Positions 35,616 to 44,873 are shown, counted from the stretch's first letter. The stretch is 64,000 nucleotides of DNA from Limisphaera sp026417315 (GCF_049537125.1 NZ_JBMVQY010000002.1:434001-498000), one strand, 5' to 3'. Program-made: numbers and translations. The notes: generated by a model from the sequence alone, not told the origin.

Positions 35616-36962
35616 TCAGGATGCCGCGGAGGCATTGTCGGGGACAAGCGGAGCGGCCGCCGCGTCGGGAGCTCGGGTGTCGGGGGCGGCCGGGTCGGAC
35701 GCGGCCGGCGGCTCGAGGAGTCGCGGCGGTCGCTCGTGCAGCGGCAACCAGATGCGGAAGGTGGTGCCGCGGCCGACATGGCTTTCGACCTCGATGCGGC
35801 CGCGGTGGGCGCGCACGATGCGCTGCACGATCATCAGGCCCAGCCCCGACCCTTTTTGTTTGGTGGTGAAAAACGGCTCGAAGATGCGCTGGAGTTGGTC
35901 CTGGGGAATGCCGCATCCGGTGTCACTGACGCTGACCCAGACTCCGTCGGATCCACTGCCGGTCTGGAGGGTCAGGGTGCCGCCGCGGGTCATGGCCTGC
36001 ATGGCGTTCTTGATCAGGTTGACCAGCACCTGCTGGATCTGGCCCGGATCCATCGGGGCCTCGGGCAGCGTGCGGGACAGGCGGGTTTTGACCAGGATGC
36101 CGCGGTTCTCGAGCTCCGGCTGCAGCAGCTCCAGGGTTTTGCGCACCACGTCGTTGAGCGAGGCCGGTCGCAGCTGGGGCGGCGTGGGTCGCAGGGCCTG
36201 CAAGAACTGGGTGACGATGTAGTCCAGCCGGTTGACCTCGCCCTTGGCGACGTCCAGGAACCGTTCCACGCGGGTCAGGATGGAGCCGGGATCGGTTCCC
36301 GAAAACGCACCCGGGGCGGGTTCTTCCGGCAGGTACACCACGGAAGGCGGAGAACCGAGCTTTTCGCGGCCGAGCCCGCTGCGCAGTTTTCGCAGCTCGC
36401 GTTCGATCAGTTGCAGATGAATGTGGAGGGCATTGAGCGGATTGCCGATTTCGTGCGCGACGCTGGCGGCCAGGAGCGTGAGGGCCTGGAGGCGCTCGCT
36501 CTCGATGGCTTCGAACGTCTGCTGGCGTGCCTCCGTCGCATCGTGCAGGATCAGGGCCACCCCGCTGGTGCCGGTCTGACGTCCATCCAGGGGTGCGGCC
36601 AGCAACCGCAAGAACCGCGGCCGGGGATACTGGATTTCAAATTCCTGGCGCACGAACCGATTTCCGCCCGCGGTGTCCAGCCGCGCCAGTTGTTCCCAGT
36701 CCACCTCCGGTACGCATTCTTTCACGTGGCGTCCCTCGACGTCCTCGCCCAGGCCGAGCAACCGGGTGGCCGCCCGGTTGAAATAGAGGATCCGCCCCTG
36801 CTCGTCGGTGACCAGAATGCCGTCCTCGATCGTGTTGAAGAGCGTCTCCAGGAACGAACGCTCGCGGGCCAGTCGCTGGACCACGGCCTGCAGCCCTTGC
36901 GTGTCCAGGCGACCGATCCGGCCGAGGACCTTGTCGAGAAAGCTGGATTTCGCAGCAGCCAT
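35616..36962 (-). CDS. Cytosolic PAS-domain sensor histidine kinase
   Basis: 448 residues without any membrane segment or signal peptide, so it senses a cytosolic cue. A PAS domain (about 35-150; TIEDGILVTDEQGRILYFNRAA) precedes the dimerisation/phospho-acceptor helix with His170 in AASVAHEIGNPLNAL. The ATP-binding domain follows, with N box NLIKNAMQAM, G1 VSDTGCGIP, F box FFTTK and G2 GSGLGLMI. The last 30 residues are Ala/Pro/Asp-rich and likely disordered. ATG36962 is preferred over a TTG three codons upstream. It is paired with the NtrC-type regulator 10 bases downstream, an NtrB-NtrC-like arrangement. Confidence 0.93.
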   Translation of the reverse strand: MAAAKSSFLDKVLGRIGRLDTQGLQAVVQRLARERSFLETLFNTIEDGILVTDEQGRILYFNRAATRLLGLGEDVEGRHVKECVPEVDWEQLARLDTAGGNRFVRQEFEIQYPRPRFLRLLAAPLDGRQTGTSGVALILHDATEARQQTFEAIESERLQALTLLAASVAHEIGNPLNALHIHLQLIERELRKLRSGLGREKLGSPPSVVYLPEEPAPGAFSGTDPGSILTRVERFLDVAKGEVNRLDYIVTQFLQALRPTPPQLRPASLNDVVRKTLELLQPELENRGILVKTRLSRTLPEAPMDPGQIQQVLVNLIKNAMQAMTRGGTLTLQTGSGSDGVWVSVSDTGCGIPQDQLQRIFEPFFTTKQKGSGLGLMIVQRIVRAHRGRIEVESHVGRGTTFRIWLPLHERPPRLLEPPAASDPAAPDTRAPDAAAAPLVPDNASAAS

Positions 36963-37011
36963 GGCGGTCAATCGAAACGGGGACGGCGGTGCGGAGGTTT
37001 CACCGCCGCCT

Positions 37012-38010
37012 TTACAACCAGCGTTTGCGTCGCATCCACCAGATGGTCAGCAACGTGGTCACCACGGTGAGGCTGATGGCCCACAGATACCCGTAGCGCC
37101 ATTGGAATTCCCGGATGGTCTCGAAGTTCATCCCGTACCACGTGCCCACCAGCATCAGCGGGGTGGTGATGACGGTGATCATGGTCAGGAACTTCACCAC
37201 CTCGGCCGTCTGATTGGACGACATGTTCAGGTACACCTGCAGGATGCCCGTCAGCGAATCGGCATACGCCTGTGCCATCTCGGAAATCCGGAAAAGCGCG
37301 TCGTAAACGTCGCGGAAGTACGGGACCATGTGGGCGCGGATCAACTTGGTTTCGCCATGGGCCAACCGCGCCAGCACCTCCCGTTGCGGGCCGATAATCT
37401 GGCGCAGGTGGACCACCTCCTTCTTGACCTGCAGGATCTTGTTGAGGGTGTCCGTGGTGGGCCGTTGCAGGACCAGTTGTTCCAGCTCCGCAATCTCCAT
37501 GGCCAACTCGTCCAGGGCGGGCTTGTAGTTCTCCACGATCGTGTCCAGAAGGTTGTACGCCACGCGATCCGGGGCGCGGGCCATGCCGCCCGTGCCGCGG
37601 GTGGCCCGCTCCTCGGTCAATTGCACGACCCGCGCGGGCTTTTCGTGGTACGTCACCAGGAAATTGCGCCCGAGAAAAAAGTTCAGCTCCGTCGTTGCAA
37701 ACACGCCATCCTTGCGGCTGTAGTCCACCGCGTGAATCACCATGAACATGTAGGGCTGGAACAGGTCGCCCTCGCGGGGATGGTACTCCTCGATCTTGGG
37801 CGATTCGCTCACCATCACGCAGTCCTCGATGGACAGGGGATGGAAATGGAAAACGTCCTCCAGCACGCGTTTGGTTTCCTCCGGCGTGGGATTCTCCAGG
37901 TCCACCCACAAAAACAGGTTCGTGTCGCTCAGCAGCGTGGGCATCAGAAACAGCTCGATGTCCCGGCTGTGCAACCGACCCTGCGTCGTAAAGGCCAGGG
38001 AACGGATCAT
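37012..38010 (-). CDS. corA: CorA-family Mg2+/divalent metal transporter
   Basis: Pentameric inner-membrane channel for Mg2+ (or Co2+/Ni2+/Zn2+). The 332 residues comprise a cytosolic alpha/beta domain (LFLWVDLENPTPEETKRVL; HPLSIEDCV), long stalk helices (ELAMEIAELEQLVL; RISEMAQAYADSLTGILQVYLNMSSNQ) and two C-terminal membrane helices. The selectivity motif YGMNFE follows TM1 (TMITVITTPLMLVGTW), and a basic tail MRRKRWL ends the protein. The N-terminus begins at ATG38010 (MIRSLAFTTQGRL); the frame runs upstream with unrelated sequence. It precedes the histidine kinase divergence region on the same strand and may or may not share its promoter. Confidence 0.93.
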   Translation of the reverse strand: MIRSLAFTTQGRLHSRDIELFLMPTLLSDTNLFLWVDLENPTPEETKRVLEDVFHFHPLSIEDCVMVSESPKIEEYHPREGDLFQPYMFMVIHAVDYSRKDGVFATTELNFFLGRNFLVTYHEKPARVVQLTEERATRGTGGMARAPDRVAYNLLDTIVENYKPALDELAMEIAELEQLVLQRPTTDTLNKILQVKKEVVHLRQIIGPQREVLARLAHGETKLIRAHMVPYFRDVYDALFRISEMAQAYADSLTGILQVYLNMSSNQTAEVVKFLTMITVITTPLMLVGTWYGMNFETIREFQWRYGYLWAISLTVVTTLLTIWWMRRKRWL

Positions 38011-38311
38011 GTGACTCGAAACGTTGTTCGGGCCGACCGCGGCGCCCCGGTAACGCCCCAGTCTGCGAAAGCCCTCCCCGACCTGGCAAGTGTTCGTCCG
38101 CCGGCGCTCCGGCCCGGAGCGCATTTCGGTGGTGGTGCACCGGATTCGAGAATCCCGGAGGAGGTGCCGTTTTCCCTCTGCCGCACCGTCGGCCGGACGC
38201 CTGAGATTCCCCCGGGCTTTTCGGGGTGGCCAAACCGGGAACTGCGCCCCGGGCAGAAAAGCCCGTCGAATGAAGTTGCCCCTGCTCGTGGCCGTCGCAA
38301 ACTGGCCCCGT

Positions 38312-39214
38312 ATGCGTGCGCTTTTTTGTCAAGCCCCTGCCGTATGTCGGTGGGCCCGGATGCTCCTCGGCGGTCTGTTCCTCCTGCTCTGCAACGCGTT
38401 CGGAGGCGAATCGTCCGAAGGGACCTCGACGCTCTGCGTGGTCACGTACAACCTCCGCTACGCCAGTCCCACCGGGCCCAACGCCTGGCCCCAGCGCCGG
38501 CCCCTCGTGGTACGGCTGATCCGCCAACTCGATCCGGACGTGCTGGGCACCCAGGAGGGCTTGTATGGACAGCTCCGAGAACTGGCCGCGGATTTACCCG
38601 ACTATGATTGGATCGGGCTGGGCCGGGATGGAGGGAGCCGTGGCGAGTTCATGGCCGTGTTCTACCGCAAAAGACGGTTCGAACCCCGCGCCTTCGATCA
38701 TTTCTGGCTGTCGGACACCCCGGAGGTCATCGCGTCCACCACGTGGGGAAACCGCAACCGACGGATGGTGACCTGGGTGCGTTTTTATGACCGACAGACG
38801 GGCCGGGAGTTTTACTTTTGGAACACGCACCTCGATCATGAGGTGCAAGCGGCCCGCGAAAAAAGCGCCGAACTGATTCGCAAGCGGGTGGCCGACCTGC
38901 CCGGGGACGTGCCGGTGCTGCTGGTCGGGGACTTCAACGCGGCGGCCGGTGCCAATCCCGCTTATGACATTCTCACTCGGGACGGTTTCTTTGCCGACGC
39001 ATGGGCGCTGGCCAGGGTGCGGGAGGGAGAGAATCTGGGGACCTTCAACGGGTTCGAGCGCATGCCGGTGGGCGGGCCGAGGATCGACTGGATCCTGGTG
39101 CGGGGCGCCGCGGAAGTGGATCGCATCCGCATCGATGCCTGGCAGCAGGACGGCCAGTTTCCCAGCGACCATTTCCCGGTGGCCGCCTGGCTGCGCTGGA
39201 AAAGCCAACCCTGA
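38312..39214 (+). CDS. Secreted endonuclease/exonuclease/phosphatase-family protein
   Basis: A DNase I-fold phosphoesterase. From ATG38312 the 300 residues start with a basic segment and hydrophobic stretch (MLLGGLFLLLCNAFG) consistent with a signal peptide; ATG38360 and ATG38270 are alternatives. Catalytic elements appear in order: Asn in VTYNLRY, metal-binding Glu in TQEGLYGQL, His in NTHLDHE, Asp/Asn in LLVGDFNAA, Asp in RIDWILVRG and the Asp-His pair in SDHFPVAAW. Together these make an intact active site. Substrates in the family range from nucleic acids to inositol phosphates and phospholipids; export argues for an extracellular substrate. It is divergent from corA. Confidence 0.9.
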   Translation: MRALFCQAPAVCRWARMLLGGLFLLLCNAFGGESSEGTSTLCVVTYNLRYASPTGPNAWPQRRPLVVRLIRQLDPDVLGTQEGLYGQLRELAADLPDYDWIGLGRDGGSRGEFMAVFYRKRRFEPRAFDHFWLSDTPEVIASTTWGNRNRRMVTWVRFYDRQTGREFYFWNTHLDHEVQAAREKSAELIRKRVADLPGDVPVLLVGDFNAAAGANPAYDILTRDGFFADAWALARVREGENLGTFNGFERMPVGGPRIDWILVRGAAEVDRIRIDAWQQDGQFPSDHFPVAAWLRWKSQP

Positions 39215-39486
39215 GGGGTTGCCTTTTTTGTGACGGCGTCGCGGGGCCCCGCGGCAATGTCCACTCCGATTCGGGTTCGCTTCAAAGGGAAGTCCTTGTC
39301 CGAGCGTTCTCGCAGCCGGCATCCCGCCAGGAATGGCGGAGGAAGTCATTCTCTGGGCTCCTGCAAGGTAACCGGGCGCCGATGCTGGATGCCGGGTCTG
39401 GCCGGGAGGCTTGACGTGCCGGCCCGAGACAGGCCAACGTATGCATGGAGGTGGGGAGCAAGCGGCGGACCCGTCGCGTGGTCTGA

Positions 39487-39561
39487 GCCAGTTTAGCTCA
39501 GTGGTAGAGCATCCGATTTGTAATCGGACGGTCGTCGGTTCGAATCCGACAACTGGCTCCA
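39487..39561 (+). tRNA. tRNA-Thr (anticodon TGT)
   Basis: Cloverleaf with acceptor stem GCCAGTT/AACTGGC, D arm TAGCTCAGTGGTAGAGC, anticodon loop TTTGTAA (anticodon TGT), short variable loop, T arm GTCGGTTCGAATCCGAC, discriminator T and an encoded CCA (39559-39561). The anticodon reads ACA threonine codons. Confidence 0.96.
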
Positions 39562-39635
39562 ACTTCGTTTCAGCGCAGTTCCGACTCCTGTTGGCGCCGG
39601 GTGCCGTGGCGGGCTGCGGGCCCGGGGCGGCCGGC

Positions 39636-40115
39636 TCAGCTTTTCCGGCGGAAGAGCATCTCGCTGTCCAGAAGGTTCAGCGCGGCCAGGTCCAGTCCGG
39701 CCCCCGGATTGCGTTCGCGCGCCAGCTTCAACTGGGCGGCCAGGCGTTCGCAGGCGCTGTTCGCATAGTATTTGACCGCGCCGACGCTGCCGCGAGCCGG
39801 GAAAATCACCAGGAGCATGCACCCGCCCTCGACACAGCGCATGAAGAGGCTGAACTGTTCGCCCTGTTGGTAGGTGCTGGAAAAGTTGGGCTCATGCAGG
39901 AGGTTGGCGATGCTCTGGTTGGCCATGAACGCCCCGGCTGCCAGCGCCGCCATGGTGGTCAAATCGAACTGCTGATCGTCTCCCTGGTGCGTGATCAGGA
40001 ACCCGGCCTGGTCGGTCAGCAGCGCCGTGGTGGCATCGCACTGCACCAGCAGTTCGCGCAGGATGCCGTCCAGGACGTGCACGTCCGATTCCAGCAATTG
40101 GGGCAGCGGAGCCAT
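39636..40115 (-). CDS. Roadblock/LC7-domain protein (MglB-like)
   Basis: 159 residues with one roadblock fold: helix HVLDGILRELLVQCDATTALL, strand GFLITHQGD, helix LTTMAALAAGAFMANQSIANLL, strands QFSLFMRCVEGGCMLLVIFP, then a final helix (YANSACERLAAQLKLARE). In MglA/MglB systems the roadblock dimer acts as GTPase-activating protein for the small GTPase and helps fix cell polarity. The gene begins one base after the MglA-like gene stop, so the two are translated together. No catalytic residue is expected in roadblock GAPs. It is the last gene of the three-gene minus-strand operon. Confidence 0.85.
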   Translation of the reverse strand: MAPLPQLLESDVHVLDGILRELLVQCDATTALLTDQAGFLITHQGDDQQFDLTTMAALAAGAFMANQSIANLLHEPNFSSTYQQGEQFSLFMRCVEGGCMLLVIFPARGSVGAVKYYANSACERLAAQLKLARERNPGAGLDLAALNLLDSEMLFRRKS

Positions 40116-40116
40116 G

Positions 40117-40731
40117 TCATGCGTACTGTGGGATGCTCTGGTGGATGAACTTGTGCAACAGCAGCCGGGTGATCATGTTGAGCGTTTCGAAAACGCCCTC
40201 GCACCGGTTGGCACAGGCGGTGAACGATGGAACCTGCACGTCGCGGTTGTTGAGCACGTATTCCAGGTATTCCACCGGCGCCGCGTTCGGCAGATCCCGC
40301 TTGTTGTACTGGAGCACATAGGGAATGTCGTCCAGGTCCAGTTTCAGGGAGTGAAGATTCTCCTGCAGGTTCTGGAAGCTCTCCACGTTCTCCGCCATCT
40401 TTTCGTACTGCGAATCCGCCACGAACACGATGCCGTCCACGCCCCGCAGCACCAGTTGTCGCGTGGTGTTGTAGATCACCTGACCGGGGACCGTGTAGAG
40501 TTGGAATTTGGTCCGGAACCCGCGAATGGAGACGGCCTCGATCGGCAGAAAGTCGAAGAACAACGTGCGATCGGAACTCGTGGCCAGGGAGACGAGCTTG
40601 CCCTTGTTTCCCGCGGCCGTCTGCACATGGTCGTGAATCTGGACCAGATTGGTGGTTTTCCCGCCCATGGCGGGGCCGTAGTACACGATTTTGACCTGCA
40701 GTTCGCGCGTTGCCTGGTTGATGATGGCCAT
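40117..40731 (-). CDS. mglA: MglA-type small Ras-like GTPase
   Basis: 204 residues with all GTPase motifs of the MglA class: P-loop YYGPAMGGKTTN, the MglA-specific segment DRTLFFDFLPIE (switch I), TVPGQVIYNTTR (switch II, with the Thr-Val-Pro-Gly variation of DxxG usual in MglA), the base-recognition motif NKRDLP, and a helical C-terminus (GVFETLNMITRLLLHKF). Family members act as polarity switches in the cytosol and, in gliding bacteria, drive motility; many non-motile bacteria carry them with unknown roles. It sits between a large roadblock protein (6 bases upstream) and the MglB-like gene (1 base downstream). Confidence 0.93.
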   Translation of the reverse strand: MAIINQATRELQVKIVYYGPAMGGKTTNLVQIHDHVQTAAGNKGKLVSLATSSDRTLFFDFLPIEAVSIRGFRTKFQLYTVPGQVIYNTTRQLVLRGVDGIVFVADSQYEKMAENVESFQNLQENLHSLKLDLDDIPYVLQYNKRDLPNAAPVEYLEYVLNNRDVQVPSFTACANRCEGVFETLNMITRLLLHKFIHQSIPQYA

Positions 40732-40737
40732 ACGAAA

Positions 40738-42684
40738 TCACGTGGTTTTGGGTTTTCGATCCAGCTCCGCGGCCAGGGCCGCCAGGGCCGCCGTGGGCAA
40801 CGGTTCGCCCGCCCGCCCGAATGCAGCAAAGAACACGTTGTTGACCTTGAAAATCTTCCACGGCACCTGGCCCACGGTGAAACTCAGATTGTTCAGGCCG
40901 CCCATGCGCAGCTCCTGCGTGCACTGGCTGACCTTGGCATAAATCTGCGGCAGGAACGCCGCCAGCGTGTCACTGTTGAGATGGGACGGCACCTGACTGG
41001 CCACACTCAGACCGTCCGGCAAAGCGATGACCGCCCCCGCCACGCCGTCCAATGCTGCCGCCCGCCGCACGATCTCCTGCGGGGTTGCCAGCCGACGCAT
41101 CAACTCGGTACTGCTGCTGGCCGTAGCCGGCGTTCCCGTCGCCGGGCCCGCCGCGGGACCGCCCTCGGCAAGGTCTGCGGCACTGTAGAAATTGGTATCC
41201 AACGGTCGCGGGCCCGTGCCTGACGCAACCATGGAAGCCATGGCGGGCGCCCCGGAACCGGGGACTGGCGTCTCGGAAGCCGCCGGGGCAGCCAGGGGTG
41301 CTCCCTTGTCGCTGAACAAACTCGGAATGCTCGGGTCCGGAACCAGTTGACGTTTGGCGTGCGACACCGGCTTGCGCTGTTGAAGGAAAGCGGGAACCAC
41401 GGCTGCAAGCGGAAAGCTCAGGGGCAGGGCGTCATGGGGCGAGGCATACGAGGCCACCGGAGGCCGGATCCACGCCCGGACCAACCGCCACGGAAATTCC
41501 ACACGGCCCTGTTTCAGGCCTTTCTCAAGAATCCCCGCCGGCAGGACCAGGCGCGCCCCCTGCAGGTTGAGTCGGGCCAGCTCCTGCCGGACCGATTCCG
41601 GCCAGGCCGGGACCAGGTCGTCCAGGGCCAGTTGCACCGTGCCGGCCATGGACTCCGCACCGGCGGTCATCGTCGTCGTCGCAGCAGACACGGTCGTCGG
41701 CGGGGGCACAACGGGAGGAGGCGCGGTCACCGGCACTGTGGAGAAGCGAACCGATTGACCGTTCACCGGCGGGGGCGGAGGCGCCACGGCCGGAGGAGTC
41801 AAAGGAGACATCGGTACCGCCACCGCCGGAGCGGGGGCCGAGGGGCCCGCGGGGGCGCCGGGAGCCACGCCCCGAGACGGTGCCCCCGCTGGGCTCGTTG
41901 GCATCCGGCGTGTGACCGTCGTGTCGCCGTTTGGAGGCGGGGTCACCTCGCGGAGTTGTTGTGCGGGAACCACGCGCAGTGACGGAGCCCCGGTCGAGAC
42001 TGGTCCGGTGGCGGAAGCCTCGGACGCCGGGTCTGCGCCTGCGGCTCGGAACCCGACTCGCCCCTGCTCGAACGGGCTGGCCACATCTTCCGGGACCGTC
42101 AAAACCTTTTGGGGTGTTCTGCGCGGCAGCCGATCCGGGCCGATCCGCCGCACCAGTTCGTCCAGGGGCAGGGGCACCAGGGTCGAGTCGCAATCCGGCC
42201 CACCGGAGAAAACCCCGGGCGCGGCCAGGCGCAACTCGCCAAATGGCACTCGCACCAATCCGGTCTGCAACTGCGGCAGCAGTGGCTCCAGTGGCAAACT
42301 GATTTCCAGGTCTTGCGGTACAGGATGGCGAATCCGGGCCTTGAGACTCTCGGGCAGCAGCCTCAACACGGGCTGCAGGGGGAGGAACACCCTCTCGCCG
42401 GAGGGGCGAGTCGAAGAGAGCGTCGCCCTGGATCCGGACCCGGATGCCGGAGGGTGACTTTCCGGTCCGGCCACTTGGCTGCGGGAGGACGGGACCGGAG
42501 CGGCCTGAGACCGCACCACCGGTCCGGGCGGTGTTGGCTGCTGGGATGAAGCGGCTTGGCGCTGGGGTCCCGCGGCCGACGCCGCGCCATTCACGGTCGG
42601 CTCTCGGGTGGCCGGATCGTCTTGGAACCACCGGAGAGCCGCCTTCCACCAGCTTTTCAAGCTCAGTTTTTGACCGTTGTTCAT
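40738..42684 (-). CDS. Proline-rich scaffold with duplicated ~85-residue module and C-terminal roadblock domain
   Basis: 648 residues. A short basic/aromatic N-terminus (KSWWKAALRWFQ) is followed by Pro/Ala/Ser linkers (25-97, 215-345, 440-525). Two similar modules lie between linkers: A at about 99-181 (VFLPLQPVLRLLPESLKARI ... LPLEPLLPQLQTGLVRVPFGEL) and B at about 350-434 (VQLALDDLVPAWPESVRQEL ... LPAGILEKGLKQGRVEFPWRLV). Shared positions include P-ES near the first helix, LP in the second strand, and (T/Q)G.V..P... after it. The last 115 residues are a roadblock/LC7 domain (TPQEIVRRAAALDGVAGAVIALPDGLSVASQVP; MGGLNNLSFTVGQVPWKIFKVNNVFFAAFG). I do not recognise modules A/B. The gene leads the mglA operon; ATG42684 is preferred to a GTG five codons upstream. 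Confidence 0.75.
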   Translation of the reverse strand: MNNGQKLSLKSWWKAALRWFQDDPATREPTVNGAASAAGPQRQAASSQQPTPPGPVVRSQAAPVPSSRSQVAGPESHPPASGSGSRATLSSTRPSGERVFLPLQPVLRLLPESLKARIRHPVPQDLEISLPLEPLLPQLQTGLVRVPFGELRLAAPGVFSGGPDCDSTLVPLPLDELVRRIGPDRLPRRTPQKVLTVPEDVASPFEQGRVGFRAAGADPASEASATGPVSTGAPSLRVVPAQQLREVTPPPNGDTTVTRRMPTSPAGAPSRGVAPGAPAGPSAPAPAVAVPMSPLTPPAVAPPPPPVNGQSVRFSTVPVTAPPPVVPPPTTVSAATTTMTAGAESMAGTVQLALDDLVPAWPESVRQELARLNLQGARLVLPAGILEKGLKQGRVEFPWRLVRAWIRPPVASYASPHDALPLSFPLAAVVPAFLQQRKPVSHAKRQLVPDPSIPSLFSDKGAPLAAPAASETPVPGSGAPAMASMVASGTGPRPLDTNFYSAADLAEGGPAAGPATGTPATASSSTELMRRLATPQEIVRRAAALDGVAGAVIALPDGLSVASQVPSHLNSDTLAAFLPQIYAKVSQCTQELRMGGLNNLSFTVGQVPWKIFKVNNVFFAAFGRAGEPLPTAALAALAAELDRKPKTT

Positions 42685-43515
42685 AACACGGCAGTGCACA
42701 CGCCACCGACCTCCCCACCTCCGCCCTCCCCAGAGCCCACGCGGTCGCCGGGCAACTGCCCAAGAGCGTGGCGACCCCGGACAGAAACGACTGCACGCCC
42801 GACTTCACGGAGCACACTACATGCCAAAGCCGGTGGGTGGATGCCGACCCGTCCTCGGCCGAATTCCGGCATTCCAACTGGCGCTGTACCGCGTCCGGAA
42901 AAACCCCAAACCGTTTCCACCTCTCCAAGACTCAACTTCAGCTTCAAGCCGGTGCGGGCGCCGGTCTTCCGTTGGACGGCTTCCTGTCCACTCTTGAGAC
43001 TGTGTCTTCGGTCGGAGTGTCAAAATCCGTGCGACAAGGACATCCGAAGGTTCTTCTTTGGGGGCGCGCCTTCAGAAGCTCGCCCCGTGTGGGTTGCGGT
43101 GGCTCCGAGCTTTTTTGCGAGTTCGAGCGACCTGCTGTTGGTCTCAGTCGGACTCGGGCGTGAGAAATCCTAAAGCCGGGTCGTGGCCTGCCGATGCAGA
43201 ATCGCCCCATGCAACGGGGACTTGGCCGGCATGAGTTGCCGGGCGGTGGACCCTAAACCGCCCCGGGCCCGGCCGGAGCCGCTCATGCGGAACGGGGATT
43301 GCTCCGGACCGGCCGGGTGGAGCTTTGCCAGGGTCAAGGGGCGGTTCCGGATCCGGCAGCCTGGATGGCAGCGATCCGGACAACCCCGGGGTGTCTGGAC
43401 GACTGCCGCAGACCTGTGGGGGCAATGCCGGGCACAGGCCCGGCGTTCGGCCATGCAATACAAACTTGTTTTGAGCATCGACAACCGATAGGCAGGAGAC
43501 AACGCAGCCCGAACC
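42685..43515. other. Divergent intergenic region between the two roadblock operons
   Basis: About 830 bases separate the start of the scaffold gene (minus strand) from the REC-DUF4388 gene (plus strand). No frame in it looks like a protein. It should contain two divergent promoters. Cys/Phe-rich random frames around 42.9-43.1 kb were considered and dismissed. Confidence 0.5.
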
Positions 43516-44583
43516 ATGCCGTCACGGCCCAAAATCCTGTTGGCAGACGATGATCCGGACCTTCTGGAACTGTACCGGGAGTTGCTCACTCGTCTGCCCA
43601 GCCAGCCGGAAATCCGGCTGGCGAACAGCGGATTGAAAGCCCTGGCTCTGTTGGAAGAGGAGCCTTTTCACCTGTTCATTTGCGACCTGAAGATGCCCCG
43701 GATGGACGGGCTCCAGGTCCTGGCGGTTGTCCGGCGCAAATATCCCCAGCTCCGCACCGTCGTCCTGACTGCGCTGACCGATGAACAACTGCGGTCCCGG
43801 GTGTACGCCCTCGGCGTGGATTTGTACTGGCAAAAACCGGGCAACGAACAGGAAGTGCAGCTGTTTCTGGACTGTCTCGAGTCCCTGCTCAGTCGCGAGG
43901 CCGAAGGCGGTTTCCGGGGCGTGCAAAGCAAGAGCCTGGTGGACATCATTCAGCTGGAGTGCCTGTCCCAAAACTCGACTCTTCTCCGGATTACCCACGG
44001 CCCGCTGACCGGCCGGATTTGGATCCTGGGCGGGGAACTGGTGGACGCCGAAACCGAGGGGTTGGTCGGCGAGGAGGCCTTTGCCCGAATTTTGAGCTGG
44101 AAGAGCGGCACCTTCGAACAGTTGCCGCCCGAACCGGACCGGCCCCGGCGCATTTTCAAGTCCTACAACGCGCTGCTGTTGGAAACGGCGCAGGCCATGG
44201 ACGAGTCCGACGCCGCTGCACCGGCGGTGGTGGAACCGGAGCGGGTGACGCCTCCCTCGCCCATGGAACAGATCGCCGCCATGGAAGGAGTCGATTGTGT
44301 CCTTCACTTTGGCCGCGCCGAAGGTTCGCCGGCGGAGAGCCGCGGGGCCGAGACCCCGGAGGTCACCCTCCAGTGGGCGCGCCGCACCCTGGACCGGTTT
44401 CAACACATGGGGGAACGGCTGGCCGTGGGCCCGCTGCAGGACATCGAAGTCTCCAGTTGGCAACAACACGTGGGCCTGGCGCCGGTGGGAGAAGGCGGCC
44501 TGCTGATGGGGTGGTTGGGACGGCAGCCGCCGGGGCGGGTGGCCGAACAACTCCGGAAAGCCGTGGCACTGTTGCATCCATGA
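43516..44583 (+). CDS. Response regulator with DUF4388 (PATAN-type) domain
   Basis: 355 residues. The receiver (1-125) has DDD near the N-terminus, phospho-acceptor Asp in LFICDLKMPRMDG, Thr in VVLTALTD and Lys in YWQKPG. It is followed by a DUF4388 domain (about 132-225) with GVQSKSLVDIIQLECLSQNSTLLRI, GRIWILGGELVDAE and EEAFARILSWKSGTFEQLP, the typical GxL...W..G.F pattern. The C-terminal 120 residues contain a weak roadblock-like half (TLDRFQHMGERLAVGPLQDIEVSSWQQHVGLAPVGEGGLLMGWL). In deltaproteobacteria and cyanobacteria DUF4388/PATAN regulators work with small GTPases and roadblock proteins in polarity and motility, which fits the mglA operon opposite. Its stop overlaps the next start (ATGA). 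Confidence 0.87.
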   Translation: MPSRPKILLADDDPDLLELYRELLTRLPSQPEIRLANSGLKALALLEEEPFHLFICDLKMPRMDGLQVLAVVRRKYPQLRTVVLTALTDEQLRSRVYALGVDLYWQKPGNEQEVQLFLDCLESLLSREAEGGFRGVQSKSLVDIIQLECLSQNSTLLRITHGPLTGRIWILGGELVDAETEGLVGEEAFARILSWKSGTFEQLPPEPDRPRRIFKSYNALLLETAQAMDESDAAAPAVVEPERVTPPSPMEQIAAMEGVDCVLHFGRAEGSPAESRGAETPEVTLQWARRTLDRFQHMGERLAVGPLQDIEVSSWQQHVGLAPVGEGGLLMGWLGRQPPGRVAEQLRKAVALLHP

Positions 44584-44873
44584 AATGGTTCCGCAAAACC
44601 GTCAGTGCGTTGCGGCCTCTGCCCGCCGGCAGTTTCACCGTCGACCGAAACGGTCACCTCCTGGCTTCCACGTTGCCGTCCGATTATCCCATCTCCCTGG
44701 TGCGGGAACTGGGACTGCATGTCCTGACCACCTTCCGGGAAGCCCGCACCGCGGGGCTCAGTGTGACCGATTTGGTCGTGCGTTATCAGGGGCTCAAAAT
44801 TGCCGCGCGCGAACTGCGCGGCGGAGCCATCATTTTCGTGTTCCCGCAAACCCCCTTCAATTCTGCGTCCTGA
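44580..44873 (+). CDS. Small roadblock/LC7-like protein
   Basis: 97 residues starting at an ATG that overlaps the preceding TGA (44580-44583). After a basic N-terminus (MKWFRKTVSALRPLP) come a strand-turn-strand (GSFTVDRNGHLLASTLP), a helix (SLVRELGLHVLTTFREARTAG), strands (DLVVRYQGLKIAARELRGGAIIFVFPQ) and a short end. This order and the 'VD.NG.LLASTLP' turn are those of a minimal roadblock domain. It is probably a partner or regulator of the MglA-like GTPase in the divergent operon. No obvious membrane or signal sequence. Confidence 0.7.
   Translation: MKWFRKTVSALRPLPAGSFTVDRNGHLLASTLPSDYPISLVRELGLHVLTTFREARTAGLSVTDLVVRYQGLKIAARELRGGAIIFVFPQTPFNSAS

Noticed and set aside
42880..43180. Short Ser/Pro/Phe-rich frames in the divergent intergenic region
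   Set aside because: Several overlapping frames of equal quality on both strands, none with family features.
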